A DNA stretch of 64,000 nucleotides. Origin: Diabrotica undecimpunctata (lineage: Eukaryota > Arthropoda > Insecta > Coleoptera > Chrysomelidae). The stretch covers positions 123,029,411 to 123,093,410 of the forward strand of contig NC_092811.1 of NCBI RefSeq assembly GCF_040954645.1, given 5' to 3'. Shown here one piece after another: positions 32,208 through 43,560 of this stretch (position 1 is the first letter of the stretch; each line of letters begins with the position of its first letter). Below the pieces are notes generated by a model that saw only the letters and a program-made list of their open reading frames with translations, was not told the DNA's origin and searched no databases. Position numbers and translations under genes: made by a program.

Positions 32208-35200
32208 CAGGGTCCAGCACAAAGGATGGATGTTTTGAAATGGCTAGTAGTCTCCACCTGTTTGGGCGAAAGTGGTGGGGAGAGAGCCGTTTGACTTGTA
32301 CGTTCTTAGCATTTTTCACCAGTCGACATTATGGATACGTAGACAATTGAGCACCGCGTTTTCGTTTACGACAGTTTGGTTCATAATAACAAGTACACGG
32401 TTGTACATCGTGAGTTTCATCGGCACTTTAATATTCGAGCTGTTCATTCCCCAAATACCAGCCTATGTTTTCTTAAAGCACATCGTAGACGCAGCTTACT
32501 GATTAACAAAAGACCAACAGGAGCTCCATGAATGGTTCAAATCCCTGAAAATGTGGCACGCGCGCGACAAACCTTCCTCCGCAGTCAATCCAACTCAATC
32601 TGCTGCGCAATATACTGCTGAACTTGGCCTCAGTGATCGTTCAGTAAGGCGTATTTTGCATATGGAACTCCAATTTCACCCCTACAAGTTAGATAAATTG
32701 GCTATTGTGCAACAGCCTAGAGATTACGTACTAAAAATGAACTTCGCATGTCAGATTTTTAAAACTTCATTTTGTTCACGTGTGATGAAGCTCACTTTTA
32801 TCTTAATGGTTAGCTAGCAACAGAAGCTCTAGGAAAACGCAAAGTCATACTCAACAAAAGAAACAACAACAATACACCGTGGTTCAGAAAAGAAATAAAA
32901 GAGAAATGAAAAGAGAAACGAGAGGACTACACGAAGTACAAAACATCAAATACTCCAGAATCCCGAGACACCTATAGAAGAATACGAAATGAAACAAAGC
33001 GTAAAAAGAACAAAAAATGAGCACTGGAAACAGTTTACAAAAAGGATGAAAAGCGACTTCTACGGTACTTAAAAACAAATATAAAGATTCATAAGAAACC
33101 AACGAAAAGAAATGACAGAATTGAATGAATACAATAACATGCCAGCAAACGAATGGGAAAGATACCTGACGGAACTGTTTAAAGGAAAGGAAAATAATAA
33201 TCAACACAATAACATACCTGAATTAGAACACGAAATAGAAATCAGTTTTTAGGTAGTAGACATAGCCATAAATTCACTCAAAAATAGAAAGTCACCACGA
33301 CCAGACGGAATACCCAACGAGATTCTAAAACACGGAGGAGAACGTATAACCCTAGAGATGACAAAACTTATACAAAAACTAATATTGCACTGCAAGATAC
33401 CAGGCGCATGGAGAAACAGCATACCAATGTTCAAGAAAGGGGATAAAGAAGACTCCAACATTTATAGCTTATACGTAAGCACTTAAGCGGTAAGCACTTA
33501 AGCTTACCACAAAAGTCCTAACCAACAAAATCAATAAACTAACAACTTTATCAGATGAACAACAAGGATTCAGATCCGGAAGATCCTGTGTAGACGCCGT
33601 ATTTGTACTAAGAGAAATCACAGAAAAGGCTATCGAGTACAATAAACCAGCATATCTATATTTTATAGACCTGACAAAGGCTTTCGATCGCATCCAAGTT
33701 GAAGACGACTTACACCTGATGTAAAAAAACAAACATACCAATCAATATTATCCAAACCATCGAAAATATCTACTTCCATAACGGAAGACAGGCAAAGATA
33801 AATAGAAAACTAACACAGTCTATACCAATACAAAGCAGAGTCAGGCGGGGTGACTCGTTAAACCTACTTCTTTTGAATATAATAATGGACGAAATAATAC
33901 AAGCAAGTAAAGGTCATGGTTACAAAATGGTCTAACATCCCTCACTTTTGTTTTCTCTCTTATCCACTCGTTTTTTCTTTTTATCCATTAGTGTTATATG
34001 CAAAATTTGTCTTTCCATTTCTCTTGCCAAGAAATACAATATGATAATATCAGCAGAAAAAACCAAATGCATGACAACGTAAAAATACCCACTACGATGT
34101 AAAATCGAAATTGATGAAAAAATAATAAAGCAGGAAGCAAGGTTTAGATATCTGGGAACAGACATAACTAGTTACGGAGTTGTTTAAGGAGAAGTACGAC
34201 AACAAAGCTTAAAAGCAAATAAAGCGGCGGGATCTCTTAATGACACAATCTGGAAGAACAAACACCTAAGAGACGACACAAAAATAAGAATCTATAAAGC
34301 AGCAATTACACCTATATTAACATACACGGCGGAGACAAGACCTGACACATCTAAAAGGAGGCGACTACTAGAAACAACAGAGATGACAATACTTCGACGA
34401 ATATCAGGGAAAGGTCTGTTGGATAGGAAGAGAAGCGAAAACATAAGTAGGGCATGCAATATAGAAGACCTAAATGTATGGGTGACAAAACGGAAACAGG
34501 AGTGAAACTAACACATTAGTAGAATGGCAGGGGATATGACAGTACGAATAGCACGAGATAAGTCACCAAATGGACGAAGAAGTAATGGCAGACCAAGAAA
34601 AAATGGTGCGATAATTTAAACAATTTAGGAGGCTAATATTGAAGAAGACACAGGCTTAAAGCCTACATACATGAAGGAAGAAGAAAAAGGTTATCCAGCA
34701 GAATTACCGACAGTGGAGTAATGAAAATCTGCGTCAGTTACATGAAAGACTGTTGCACACCCCAAAAGTGACGGCGCTTACTTATTCGAAGACCACAATG
34801 GCAATGCTGTTACTTTGAACTCAGAGCGCTATGTCGATATGATCACCAACTTCCTTTCACCTGAATTACTATGACGACGTGTGTGGTTTCAATAGGATGG
34901 AACGACAGCCCACACAGACAGAGCAACGATGAACGTTATTCGCCCTCTTTTCCGTTGTCGCCTTATTTCTAGGTTTCGTGATGTTCATTGGTTTCCGGTG
35001 TCCTCAAATTTATTAATCTAGGATTATTTCCTATGGGGATATCTCAAGGCTCGTATATACGAACACAAGCCCCTAATTATGGACGATTTGAGGGAGGCAA
35101 TTCGCGTGGAAGTCGCCCAAGTTATGAGAACGCGCGAACGCCTACAGCAATGCATCTTCAAAAACGGTCACAACATGACTGATATAATTTTCCATACTTA

Positions 35201-35310
35201 ATTGTGATAAATGCTATTTCATTGTGAACCCAAATCCGTCAATAAATTTGAGTAAAAATGACCGATTTTTTTATTTTTAAAAACTGTCCGTCCTTTGTGC
35301 CGGACCACTG
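32208..35310 (+). mobile_element. Tc1/mariner-superfamily element split by a group-C LINE
   Basis: Inverted repeats CAGGGTCCAGCACAAAGGAT (32208) and the mirror ending TTTGTGCCGGACCACTG (35310) are both flanked by TA. The transposase reads + in two halves. At 32331-32815: YDSLVHNNKYTVVHREFHRH, LGLSDRSVRRILHMELQFHP, TCDEAHFYLNG (first Asp). At 34690-35190, with frameshifts: VWFQ-stop-DGTTAHTDRA (second Asp kept, Gln to stop before it), a frameshifted LDYFLWGYLKARIYEHKP (third Asp) and a C-terminus ending near HNMTDII. Removing the LINE leaves about 1.25 kb, a normal size. Confidence 0.87.
32815..34690 (+). mobile_element. Group-C LINE nested in the transposon
   Basis: Begins near LATEALGKRKVILNKRNNNN and continues KNRKSPRPDGIPNEILKHGG, LILHCKIPGAWRNSIPMFKK, QQGFRSGRSCVDAVFVLREI, AYLYFIDLTKAFDRI, then thumb and C-terminal parts ending GGAGGCTAATATTGAAGAAGAC and a GAAGGAAGAAGAAAAAGG tail. 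Many stops. The YADD region (about 33930-34030) is replaced by other sequence. 5'-truncated within the linker. Confidence 0.85.
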
Positions 35311-35341
35311 TACAATGATACATAATTTATAAACAAAAATA

Positions 35342-36335
35342 CTACTGAGGACTTTTTATTATAGTAGTGTACGGCATATTACAACTCTTTAGATGGATCT
35401 TCATATTTGCTTTGGAAATGAAGCCTTTGTTACACAACGGACATAGATGTTTCTTCTCTCCGGTGTGAGTTTTAATATGGTACCGATAGGGGGCGCTGTG
35501 GGCGAACCTTTTCCCGCAAAACTGGCACTCGTACGGCTTTTCTCCTGTGTGGACTCTCATATGGGCTGCAAGAATGTCCTTTGCAATGAACTTTTTGGGG
35601 CATAGGTGGCAGGCGAATGGTTTATCGCCGGTGTGCGTCCGCACGTGCTGTGGTAATTTTCCCTTGCATGATAACCGCATGCCGCAAATGTCGCATACAA
35701 CGGACACATCGATACCAAGTTCTTTGTGGAAAGCAGAATAATGTTGTCTCAAACTGCTAGGATTTTGATATTCTTTATCACAAATTGGACATCTGGTGAT
35801 CAGATTCGCGCGATCGTCACTATGTAGGATCTTTTTATGTATCGATAGACATTGTTTTTTGAGATGTTTACCGCATATCTCGCACTGTACAGTGTTTTGA
35901 ACTATATGAGATCGAGAATGTTTGTAAGCACAAAGCCGGCTTTTTAAAATCTTGCTACACTTTTCACACTTGTACAAATCGTGGCTTTTAATGTGAACTT
36001 TAAACGATTTCTTATTGTCTTTTCGAAAGTCGCAGAGATGGCAGGAAAAGATACCGTCCGCGTTGTGTTCCTTAGAATGAATACCGAACTCAACGTGGGT
36101 GAGGAACGCTTTAGAGCAAAATTTGCAGATGAGTGGTTTCGTCACTTCGTTTAGATTTATGAACTTTTCTAGAACAATTTCTGTTTCAACTCGTCGTCCA
36201 CGTTTCTTAGTTGGCGGTTTTATATCGAACACGTCGTCAAAATCCGGATCGGTTTCTACTTTTACATCAGCTGGTACTGCTGGAAGTTCCGGTGTGACAA
36301 TCACTTTCTTTGGCCTTCCTCGTTTTTTTGGTGCT
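35342..36335 (-). CDS. C2H2 zinc-finger protein 2, last exon (AT-hook plus nine fingers)
   Basis: Starts at 36335 after GTTTTAG, in the same phase as its paralogues, and is open to the TAG at 35342. The first codons read APKKRGRPKKVIVTP, with the KRGRP core of an AT-hook, which binds the minor groove of AT-rich DNA. A short acidic part (DPDFDDVFDI) and a second basic patch (TKKRGRRVE) follow, then INLNEVTKPLIC and nine fingers (first Cys at about residue 60 counted from the GTG at 36304). Fingers 6-9 have TGDKPF, TGEKPY and TGEKKH linkers; the ninth is C2HC (CPLCNKGF...LKSC). Closest to the gene at 44835. It probably acts as a nuclear DNA-binding regulator; the target is unknown. 5' exon(s) not found. 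Confidence 0.93.
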
Positions 36336-37044
36336 CTAAAACAAAATTAATGTAGGCAACATGCAAACAACAAACTAAGCATTTACGAGTTTCTACTATT
36401 TAACAACATTTAACAATATTTTACAAAATACGTTTCATTAATTAATACATAAAAACCATTTACAATATATGAAAAATCTATAAATGTGTAAAAAGAGAGT
36501 ATATAAATATTTAAGAAAAAGTCACAGTCTAATAAGAATTTGTTCTGGCGTGAAACAAGCGGTGATATCAATTTTGCTATATTACAACCGAAATACGCCC
36601 TTATTATTTTTTATAAATATTTTATCACAATTACATATTTATTTACGATTCAGGTAGGGGGCAAAAACATAATCCCAATTAACTAACACGTACAGTACAT
36701 TAAGTTTTGGATTAGATATTGCAAACTACATAAAGCGGTAAAATTGGCAACATTGCCTCGTATGAGGCAATTTTAATTCTCCGATCCCCTCCGACATCTT
36801 AGATTCTTAGATTCCTATAGAAAATGTCACACTGAGAGTGCAGTACGGGTAAGATACGGCAATGCTTTTCTTATGGAGAATAAACGCGCAGGGTTGTCGG
36901 TTTTCTCCAGCTGTTGATTGCTCATTGTCTCACAGGACCGAAAATATTTTATATCATGTGATGAGTTATTGACAACGAAAACTATGAATTTTGCATATAA
37001 AACGTCAGATATACAATTGAATCATATTCATAAGAGTAACATTT
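36336..37044. other. No gene; contains an interspersed repeat
   Basis: About 36800-36970 belongs to a repeat family: CTATAGAAAATGTCACACTG and GAGAGTGCAGTACGGGTAAG are mirrored at 39822-39860, and a diverged copy is at about 21305-21420. The remainder is AT-rich and unassigned. Confidence 0.55.
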
Positions 37045-37275
37045 GAACACCTCTTTACAAGAACAACATACAATAACTGTAGTTTTAATGTTTTACATAA
37101 AATAGAAAAAACCTACATAATTTCTAGGAAAGAATTTGGAAACTTGGAAATGATATTATTTATAAATATTATATATAATATTCAAATTTCCAATTCTTTC
37201 ATAGAAATTATATTTTTTCTATTGTATGTAAAATATTAAAAATACAGTTATGTTGTTTCTATAAATAGGTCTTCA
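37045..37275. repeat. Imperfect 230-bp foldback
   Basis: Arms of about 100 bases: GAACAACATACAATAACTGT, TTTACATAAAATAGAAAAAA and GAAAGAATTTGGAAA on the left are mirrored with mismatches and small indels by TTTCCAATTCTTTCATAGAA and TTTTTTCTATTGTATGTAAA on the right. An AT-rich middle of about 25 bases separates them. Probably a small MITE. Confidence 0.75.
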
Positions 37276-37439
37276 TTTCTTTTGTAAAACTTCTGCTACA
37301 AATTACCATCATTAACATAATCACCTAAATATGACCATAAACTTGTTTGTCATAATTAGTATTTGATAAACTCCAAGCTTTCCCTATTTCACCCCCTACC
37401 CATCCTTAGGGTGAAAGTGCTTTTGGAAAACGAAACTAC

Positions 37440-38642
37440 ACTTCAAAATTTAGTCCGAGTTTCAACAGAGAGCATGGAGTCCCATAAGTTTAAATCCGGT
37501 GAATTATTTAACGGTTGCGCTAAACTCGTAGTGTTAAATGTGTTGTGTTTTTTACAAAATACGGAACAACTTAATGTAAGTGCTGCTGTAAGACGTACTT
37601 CGTTGATAAGTGGTGTTAGCGAAAGAAGCATTTACAATTTCAAAAAAGAAAAAGAACAGAGTGGAACGTTGAAATCGCCAAAAAAAACGTAAAAAACGAG
37701 TGTGTCAATCAAATTCTAGAATATTCACATATGACGAGGGTGTAAGAAGTGTTCTACGGAGAATTGTTCATTGTGAATTTTTCATGAAAAATTTGCCGCC
37801 ATTGCCAATCGTGGGTTAATGTTGGCCAATCTATAAATTACGAATGGTGCGATACTACGATACAAAACAGTCGTGATGCTTTTCTCAAAGGTTTAAGTAC
37901 TGGCTTAAAAGCGCCTACTAAACGAGGCCCACGATATGTTTTATTGCATGCAGGTTTTTCAGGAGGTTTCCTTCCTGGCACACAGCGTGTTTTTCTGGCA
38001 AGGAAAAATGATGGCGACTATCACGATGAAATGGATGCCGCATATTTTGAGTCGTGGTTTAAGGAGACATTAATATTAAATTTACCAAATAATGGTCGCA
38101 GGAATGTCATTGTAATGGACAATGCATCGTACCACTCCCGTAAAGAGAGATTCCCTAACAATTCCTGGAATAAAGCTGCAATCAAGGAATGGCTAGTGGA
38201 AAAAGACATTTTTTTCGAGGAGTGATATTTGAAATCCGAACTATTAGAAGCAGCGCGTGCTTTTAAAGATCAATACGATAAGTATCATCTTGATGAGTAT
38301 GCTTCACAACATAATGTTTATATTTTAAGGCTTCCTCCATAGCACTGCGAATTGATAGAAATGGTGTGGAACCAAGTTAAGCGATATGTAGGTACCCATA
38401 ATACCACTTTTAAAAACGACGAGGTACGCCAGTTGATCGACGACGGTTTCGCACGCGCCACAGAGCAAAATTGGTGCAATTATGTCACTCATGTTGTTAA
38501 GAGAACGGAAACTGAGATGTGGACTGCGGACAACCTGCAAGATGACGTAGACCAATTGATAATACACGCGAACACAGGGGAGAGTAGCGAAAGCCAATCC
38601 GACATCTCGGATGTAGAGGACGACTTTAGTATAATTAATTGA
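37440..38642 (+). pseudogene. Second DD82E-type transposase, decayed
   Basis: Related to the gene at 8346. Fragments: HKFKSGELFNGCAKLVVLNV and SGVSERSIYNFKKEK (N-terminal), SRDAFLKGLSTGLKAPTKRG, DYHDEMDAAYFESWFKE, VIVMDNASYHSRKERFPNNS (second Asp), then YILRLPP-stop-HCELIEMVWNQ (Glu, with two residues lost compared with LNPIEN), and ESQSDISDVEDDFSIIN. Stops occur at 38223 and 38341, and the first-Asp region around 37740-37850 is deleted or scrambled. Confidence 0.85.
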
Positions 38643-38721
38643 ATATCTGTGAGTAACCTCGATTATTTTACACTGTATAACCAATAAAATGCATTTACCA
38701 GTCCAATCAGAGTATGAGCTT

Positions 38722-38834
38722 TTCGGATATTGGGCTGGGTGCACGGAAATCGAGTTCCCGGAGGTTCCACCCTGTATATTTATAGCTATCAAGAAATGTA
38801 ATTTAAAATATATTTGTTAGTTTAATAAAGTATA
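38722..38834 (+). repeat. Direct repeat, copy 1
   Basis: TTGGGCTGGGTGCACGGAAA to TTTAATAAAGTATA. Nearly identical to 39217-39326. Confidence 0.85.
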
Positions 38835-39216
38835 AATATAATATAATGTTAAATAACTTACACTATAAACCTTATACCTGCTCATCTGGTCAAGTGTGGG
38901 CAAGGAAAACCATTATCCCATATGGAATAACACAAGGTTTCGCTGAAAACTACCAGGTTGCTATGTCAAGGAACTAGGTAAACTTATGTTGTGTGTAAAA
39001 AATGCGAGACTGCATTATGTTTTAACAAGGACAAAAACTGCACTTCAGATTTCCACAAAAAAAAATTTCATAGTAGGTGTTAAAATTTCGTAGTGATTCA
39101 AGTGCGCAACTTGTTTTTTTAATAACATCGCCGGGATTAAAAAATGTGCAAAGCTTTTTCGATATTCCCGTTCCTGATAATTTTTCACATATTTACAAAA
39201 GAAAAAGTTTTTCTTG

Positions 39217-39326
39217 GATATTGGGCTGGGTGCACGGAAATCGAGTTATCGGAGGTTCCACCCGGTATATTTATAGCTATCAAGAAATGTAATTTAAAAT
39301 ACATTTGTTAGTTTAATAAAGTATAC
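39217..39326 (+). repeat. Direct repeat, copy 2
   Basis: Second copy of 38722-38834, about 495 bp away, with a few substitutions. It includes an AATAAA, so both could be 3' ends of the same transposon family. Confidence 0.85.
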
Positions 39327-39479
39327 AGTTTTATAATAAAATTCTCGCTAAAAACTTGTGGTCTTTTTATTCAAATTCATGCCTCTTATTTGGCTACTTG
39401 AAGGCAATTATTTTATCAATATATTATTTTATAATAAATAACAGAGCCCGGCGTAGAGATCTGGGTACGGTTCTGTGAC

Positions 39480-39812
39480 TACCACTTGGACCTGTTTGTA
39501 TCGCCAAGCACAAGGCGTGAAATCCGGCAATTGTGCATTCCTATATTAGCCGTTACGATCAAAAAACGAAAACTGCAATACTTGGGACACATTACAAGAG
39601 GCGAAAGATATGAACTGCTTCGAATAATTATGCAAGGGAAAATAGCAGGAAAAAGGTCCATAGGAAGAAGACGAAACTCCTGGCTAAAGAATCTACGGGA
39701 ATGGTATAGCTGTAGCAGCAACGAATTGTTTCGGTCAGCAGTTTCGAAAATACGTATAGCCCTGATGATCGCCAACCTTCGGAACGAAGATGGCACTTGA
39801 AGAAGAAGAAGA
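39480..39812 (+). mobile_element. Group-A LINE C-terminal fragment with (GAA)n tail
   Basis: Open frame KRKLQYLGHITRGERYELLR, GKIAGKRSIGRRRNSWLKNL, SAVSKIRIALMIANLRNEDG, stop, then GAAGAAGAAGAA. 5'-truncated. Confidence 0.88.
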
Positions 39813-40274
39813 TATTAGCCGTACTGCACTCTCGGTGTGACATTTTCTATAGACAGAAAACTAGAAAACGAAAACCATTTAGTAACACATAAGAACGCAA
39901 GGGATATGCATCTCCGTCCGTCGATTTTTGTTTTGCTTACATATACCCGCATCATTTCGTATAACATAAACTCGATAAAAATACACTGACCATTATAAGG
40001 TGGTGCATTTGTGTCGGTCTTTAATAATGTGAACAATTTTTTGTGGTTGAATTAAAAATAAAAGCGCATTTTTTAAAAAGATAAAACCAAAAATAGACTG
40101 TTATTATTTGACCTTTAAAGGCTGAACAGTATCCCAATCTATCATAAAAACTTCTGCGGACAGATGTAAGAGTTTCTGCTGTAACATAATTGGAGACTTC
40201 TCTTATTCGGTTTTTTTAATTCATCCAAATTTTTGGCAATAGCCTCAGGATGATCGTAGATGATGCTTTTTAAA

Positions 40275-41377
40275 TGTCCAAGAAGATACCGAAACATTAA
40301 TGGAACCAGAACCCAATACCATACAAAATCACGCATCAGCTACAAAGAACCAAACCACTTCCTCGCAAACAAATGAATTACAAATCTTGAATCAACCAAA
40401 AATATTCCAAGATAATTCTTTAGTAATTGAAAGCGATAGAAAAACTACTGAAATTACTCCTGCAACTAAAAGACAAATATCCTCTCCTGAAATTCTTGAA
40501 AATGACCTACCTCCTCCCGATACTCAAAAACCTAAGAAAAAGCCTAAAACCCAAAAAGATATTCCAATTATTCTAAATCAAATTAAAGAAAAAATTGAAA
40601 ATAGAAACCTTTCCTTTACACTTACTTTTCATGAAATATGTGATTTTCTGGCAAATTCCCTTCACTCAAAACATCCTGAACGCATTGTTAAAAATTATGA
40701 AAGCCAAGAAATAAAAGAAATTTTAAACTTTATATATTCTCAAATAAAAAATAAAACTTTAAAAAACAATATCACCAGATTGAAGAAGAAACTTGCTTCT
40801 CAACAGTCCTTCTTCTACTGACGAAACTGACTAAGAATCAAGTTCTCAACAATAAATAGTTAACACATAAAGAGTTAATGGCCAGCACATTCATATTACA
40901 ATGGAACCCCAACGGTTATTTTACACATATAGAATCCATTAAGCTTCTTATTCAAAGAATGTCTAAGTCAAGTAGGAACCAAACTCATCTTACCAAATAA
41001 TAGAAAAGACCAAGTCATCATCAACCGACTCCGAATAGGACATACTTTCCTTACACACAAGCATATCTTCAACCAGGAGGCTGCTCCGATGTGTACCAAG
41101 TGCAACACTCAGTTGTCAGTGAAACATGTTGAATGAATTGTTGAGTGTCCAGTGTACCAGAACGAAAGAATCGCGTGTGCCCTTAGTGATAATTTAAAAA
41201 ATATACTAACGTCAAATTTACAGTCTTTATTAAGTTATCTTAAAATGACTAAACTATATACCAGATTGTAAAAAATATTTTTTTATGTAACAATATGTAT
41301 CTTACTGTTTGTGTATGTCCCCCCGCTATTAACCCTTAGTGGTTGATGCGGGTATATTTGTTTAAATAAAAAAAAAA
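40275..41377 (+). mobile_element. Jockey/I-like LINE with large internal deletion
   Basis: An open ORF1-like stretch from 40300 to 40821 (MEPEPNTIQNHASATKNQ, then PPPDTQKPKKKPKTQKD and a Lys-rich C-terminus) is followed by an ATG at 40878 that begins MASTFILQWNPNGYFTHIES, the usual start of an endonuclease ORF2. After about 30 codons it jumps to the extreme C-terminus: VIINRLRIGHTFLTHKHIFN, APMCTKCNTQLSVKHVE, CPVYQNERIACALSDNLK. It ends in a poly(A) run (41368-41377). The endonuclease core and RT are gone. Confidence 0.75.
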
Positions 41378-42950
41378 TTAAGAGAAATGTTCAAAACACT
41401 TTTGTAAACATTTTTTAAAAGACAAAATCAACAATGGCGGATAAATCACATAGCACCTAAATAATCCGAAGATGCTGCTTTATTTACTCTTTTTTACATA
41501 TGGAAAGAGAATTGTTTTATATGGGGAGGTTCTTGTTTAAGTATTTTAAGTCTTTTAAAGGAACACAAAGACTAATGTCACAAGGTGGCAGATATTAAGG
41601 AAATAACAGCAAGCTGTCTTCTTTTATTTCACTCCGGAGGGCTTTGTTGGTAAGATTTTTCTGAGTCATAGAGGTCAGCAAGATTAAAGGAAGAAAGGAT
41701 AGTTTATGTTTGGGGCGCCTAAAGAGTTAATGTCTTCTAGGGTGGCAAGACGTTTTGATGACGTTCTGAGTCCTGATTTCCAGACCATGAATCATTCTCA
41801 GAACTTTTTATCGTTTAGTGATTGGATACTTGATAATGATGATAATGATGATGATATAGTGATGGATTGTATATTGAGGGATAGTATTTCACTTTTCCGC
41901 AAAGTTTACACAGAATTTTCGTCTCCATAACCAGAAGCTGTTCCTGTGTATTCTCTTAAAGCAGCGAGTACAGGGGGAACACGGTGTTTAATCATGGGTC
42001 TTATAAATGGTATGTTTGAAAGAAAGTTGTACTTGTACTCGTCTTCTAACACTATATAGGTTGTTTGTAATTTCAATGTACCAGTTAAGTATCCCTGTTA
42101 TCTATAATCCCAACTATTTCACTGATGCTTGAAAAGTGATATAGCTTGTATGGAATACTCAACTGATCAGAGTTAAAAAGAATTCAGTTTTTTAAATGAT
42201 TTTGCTCTTTTAAAAACATAGGGGTGATTAAAAACATATTTGGTAAATGTTATATACAACTTTATTTACAAAATTAGAAGATATGTCGTATAAAAATGCA
42301 TATTACAATTTATTGTAGATGCTTTAATGTAAAGTATTATTATATTTAAAAATAAAATTCAGAATTACAATTAAATTATTCACCAGAGAATGACTATTAG
42401 ACTATTTACTCACACAAATCAAACAAAAAATTAAAGATAGATCATAGAAAAGTAATATCACAACAATATCAAGGAATAAAAGAACTGGCTTCAAAATGCC
42501 ACATATACCTATTATTTTCCATATACCTAGATGTATAAAGAAATAGAGCATTATTTAAACATTGCTTTAAATGAGATTCTGCTTGTCTATTTTTTATTCC
42601 GATTCTTTTAAAAAACCAGAGGAAAATTACACATAATATCACCGAAAATTAAAGGAATAGTACTACATTAAAAATGTATTTGCTGCTGAATCAGCCTGAA
42701 CATACCAAAGAATTTTTCAGATCATACCATAAATACAGTGTCAGAAGATGTGTTGCATCACACACAAGTTTAAAAAGACGCACAAAGTGGGCAATCGAGT
42801 CCACAGCATGACCGATTACTTGTCTGTTCGATTTATCCATCGACTAATTTGCTGGTGTATCTTCGACCGATCTTTGTATCGAACTTGTGATTGATCTGCG
42901 AGTCTTGTGTCTTTCCAAGTGGAACAGTCATTTCAGTTAACTAGGGTTAA
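41378..42950. other. No gene recognised
   Basis: Longest unassigned stretch in the middle of the window. A 74-codon frame at 41706-41930 (MFGAPKELMSSRVARR..., with a DNDDNDDD run) has no recognisable domain and is probably chance. Confidence 0.45.
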
Positions 42951-42951
42951 C

Positions 42952-43560
42952 TTGATGTTGAAATTATATCAAAAATGTCCTCGATAGAGTCAATAGAGTA
43001 TAATAGACTAGCATTTCTGTGTCTGACTGACCTAAAGAAAGCGTTTGACAGTGTAAGACTCAAACATGTAATCCATCTTCTGTATAATAGAGAAGTTCTC
43101 CTAAATATTATCAAAACTATCGAAAACATCTACCAAAACAACAAAATGGAAGTCAGAATAGATGGACAACTTACAGAAATAGGCAGCGAAATAAGGCAAG
43201 GGAATTTATTGAGCCCCATGCTCTTCAATTTAATCAAGGATGAAGTCATCAAAAGCGTTAACAAATGAAGATGATGCAGAATGGGAAATAAAGAAATAAA
43301 AATACTCTATTACGCAGACGACGCAATATTGATAGCCCGAGATGAAGATAGTATGCAAAGACTGGTCCACAGATTTAACATAAGAGCAAAAGAATTTGAT
43401 ATAACAATCTCATCTCAAAAAACTAAAACAATAGTTGTCAGCAAAGAACCAACCAGATGTAAAATAGAAATTGATGGCATCAGTATTGAACAAGTAATGG
43501 TAATAAAATACCTGGGAATTGCACTGTCTAGCTATGGAGACATGGACAAAGAAGTGAGAG
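42952..43560 (+). mobile_element. Group-C LINE RT fragment
   Basis: LAFLCLTDLKKAFDSVRLKH, IHLLYNREVLLNIIKTIENI, EIRQGNLLSPMLFNLIKDEV, then KILYYADDAILIARDEDSMQ (YADD intact) and VIKYLGIALSSYGDMDKEVR. One frameshift near 43268. It stops abruptly at 43560 against a LINE in the opposite orientation. Confidence 0.88.

Noticed and set aside
40142..40336. Minus-strand frame YLLGHLKSIIYDHPEAIAKN as a separate gene
   Set aside because: It looks protein-like but overlaps the start of the + strand ORF1-like frame and has no recognisable domain or splice signals; left open as unknown.
41706..41930. A 74-codon frame with a DNDDNDDD run as a small gene
   Set aside because: No domain, no splice context and no homologous copy in the window; the run comes from a GATAAT repeat.
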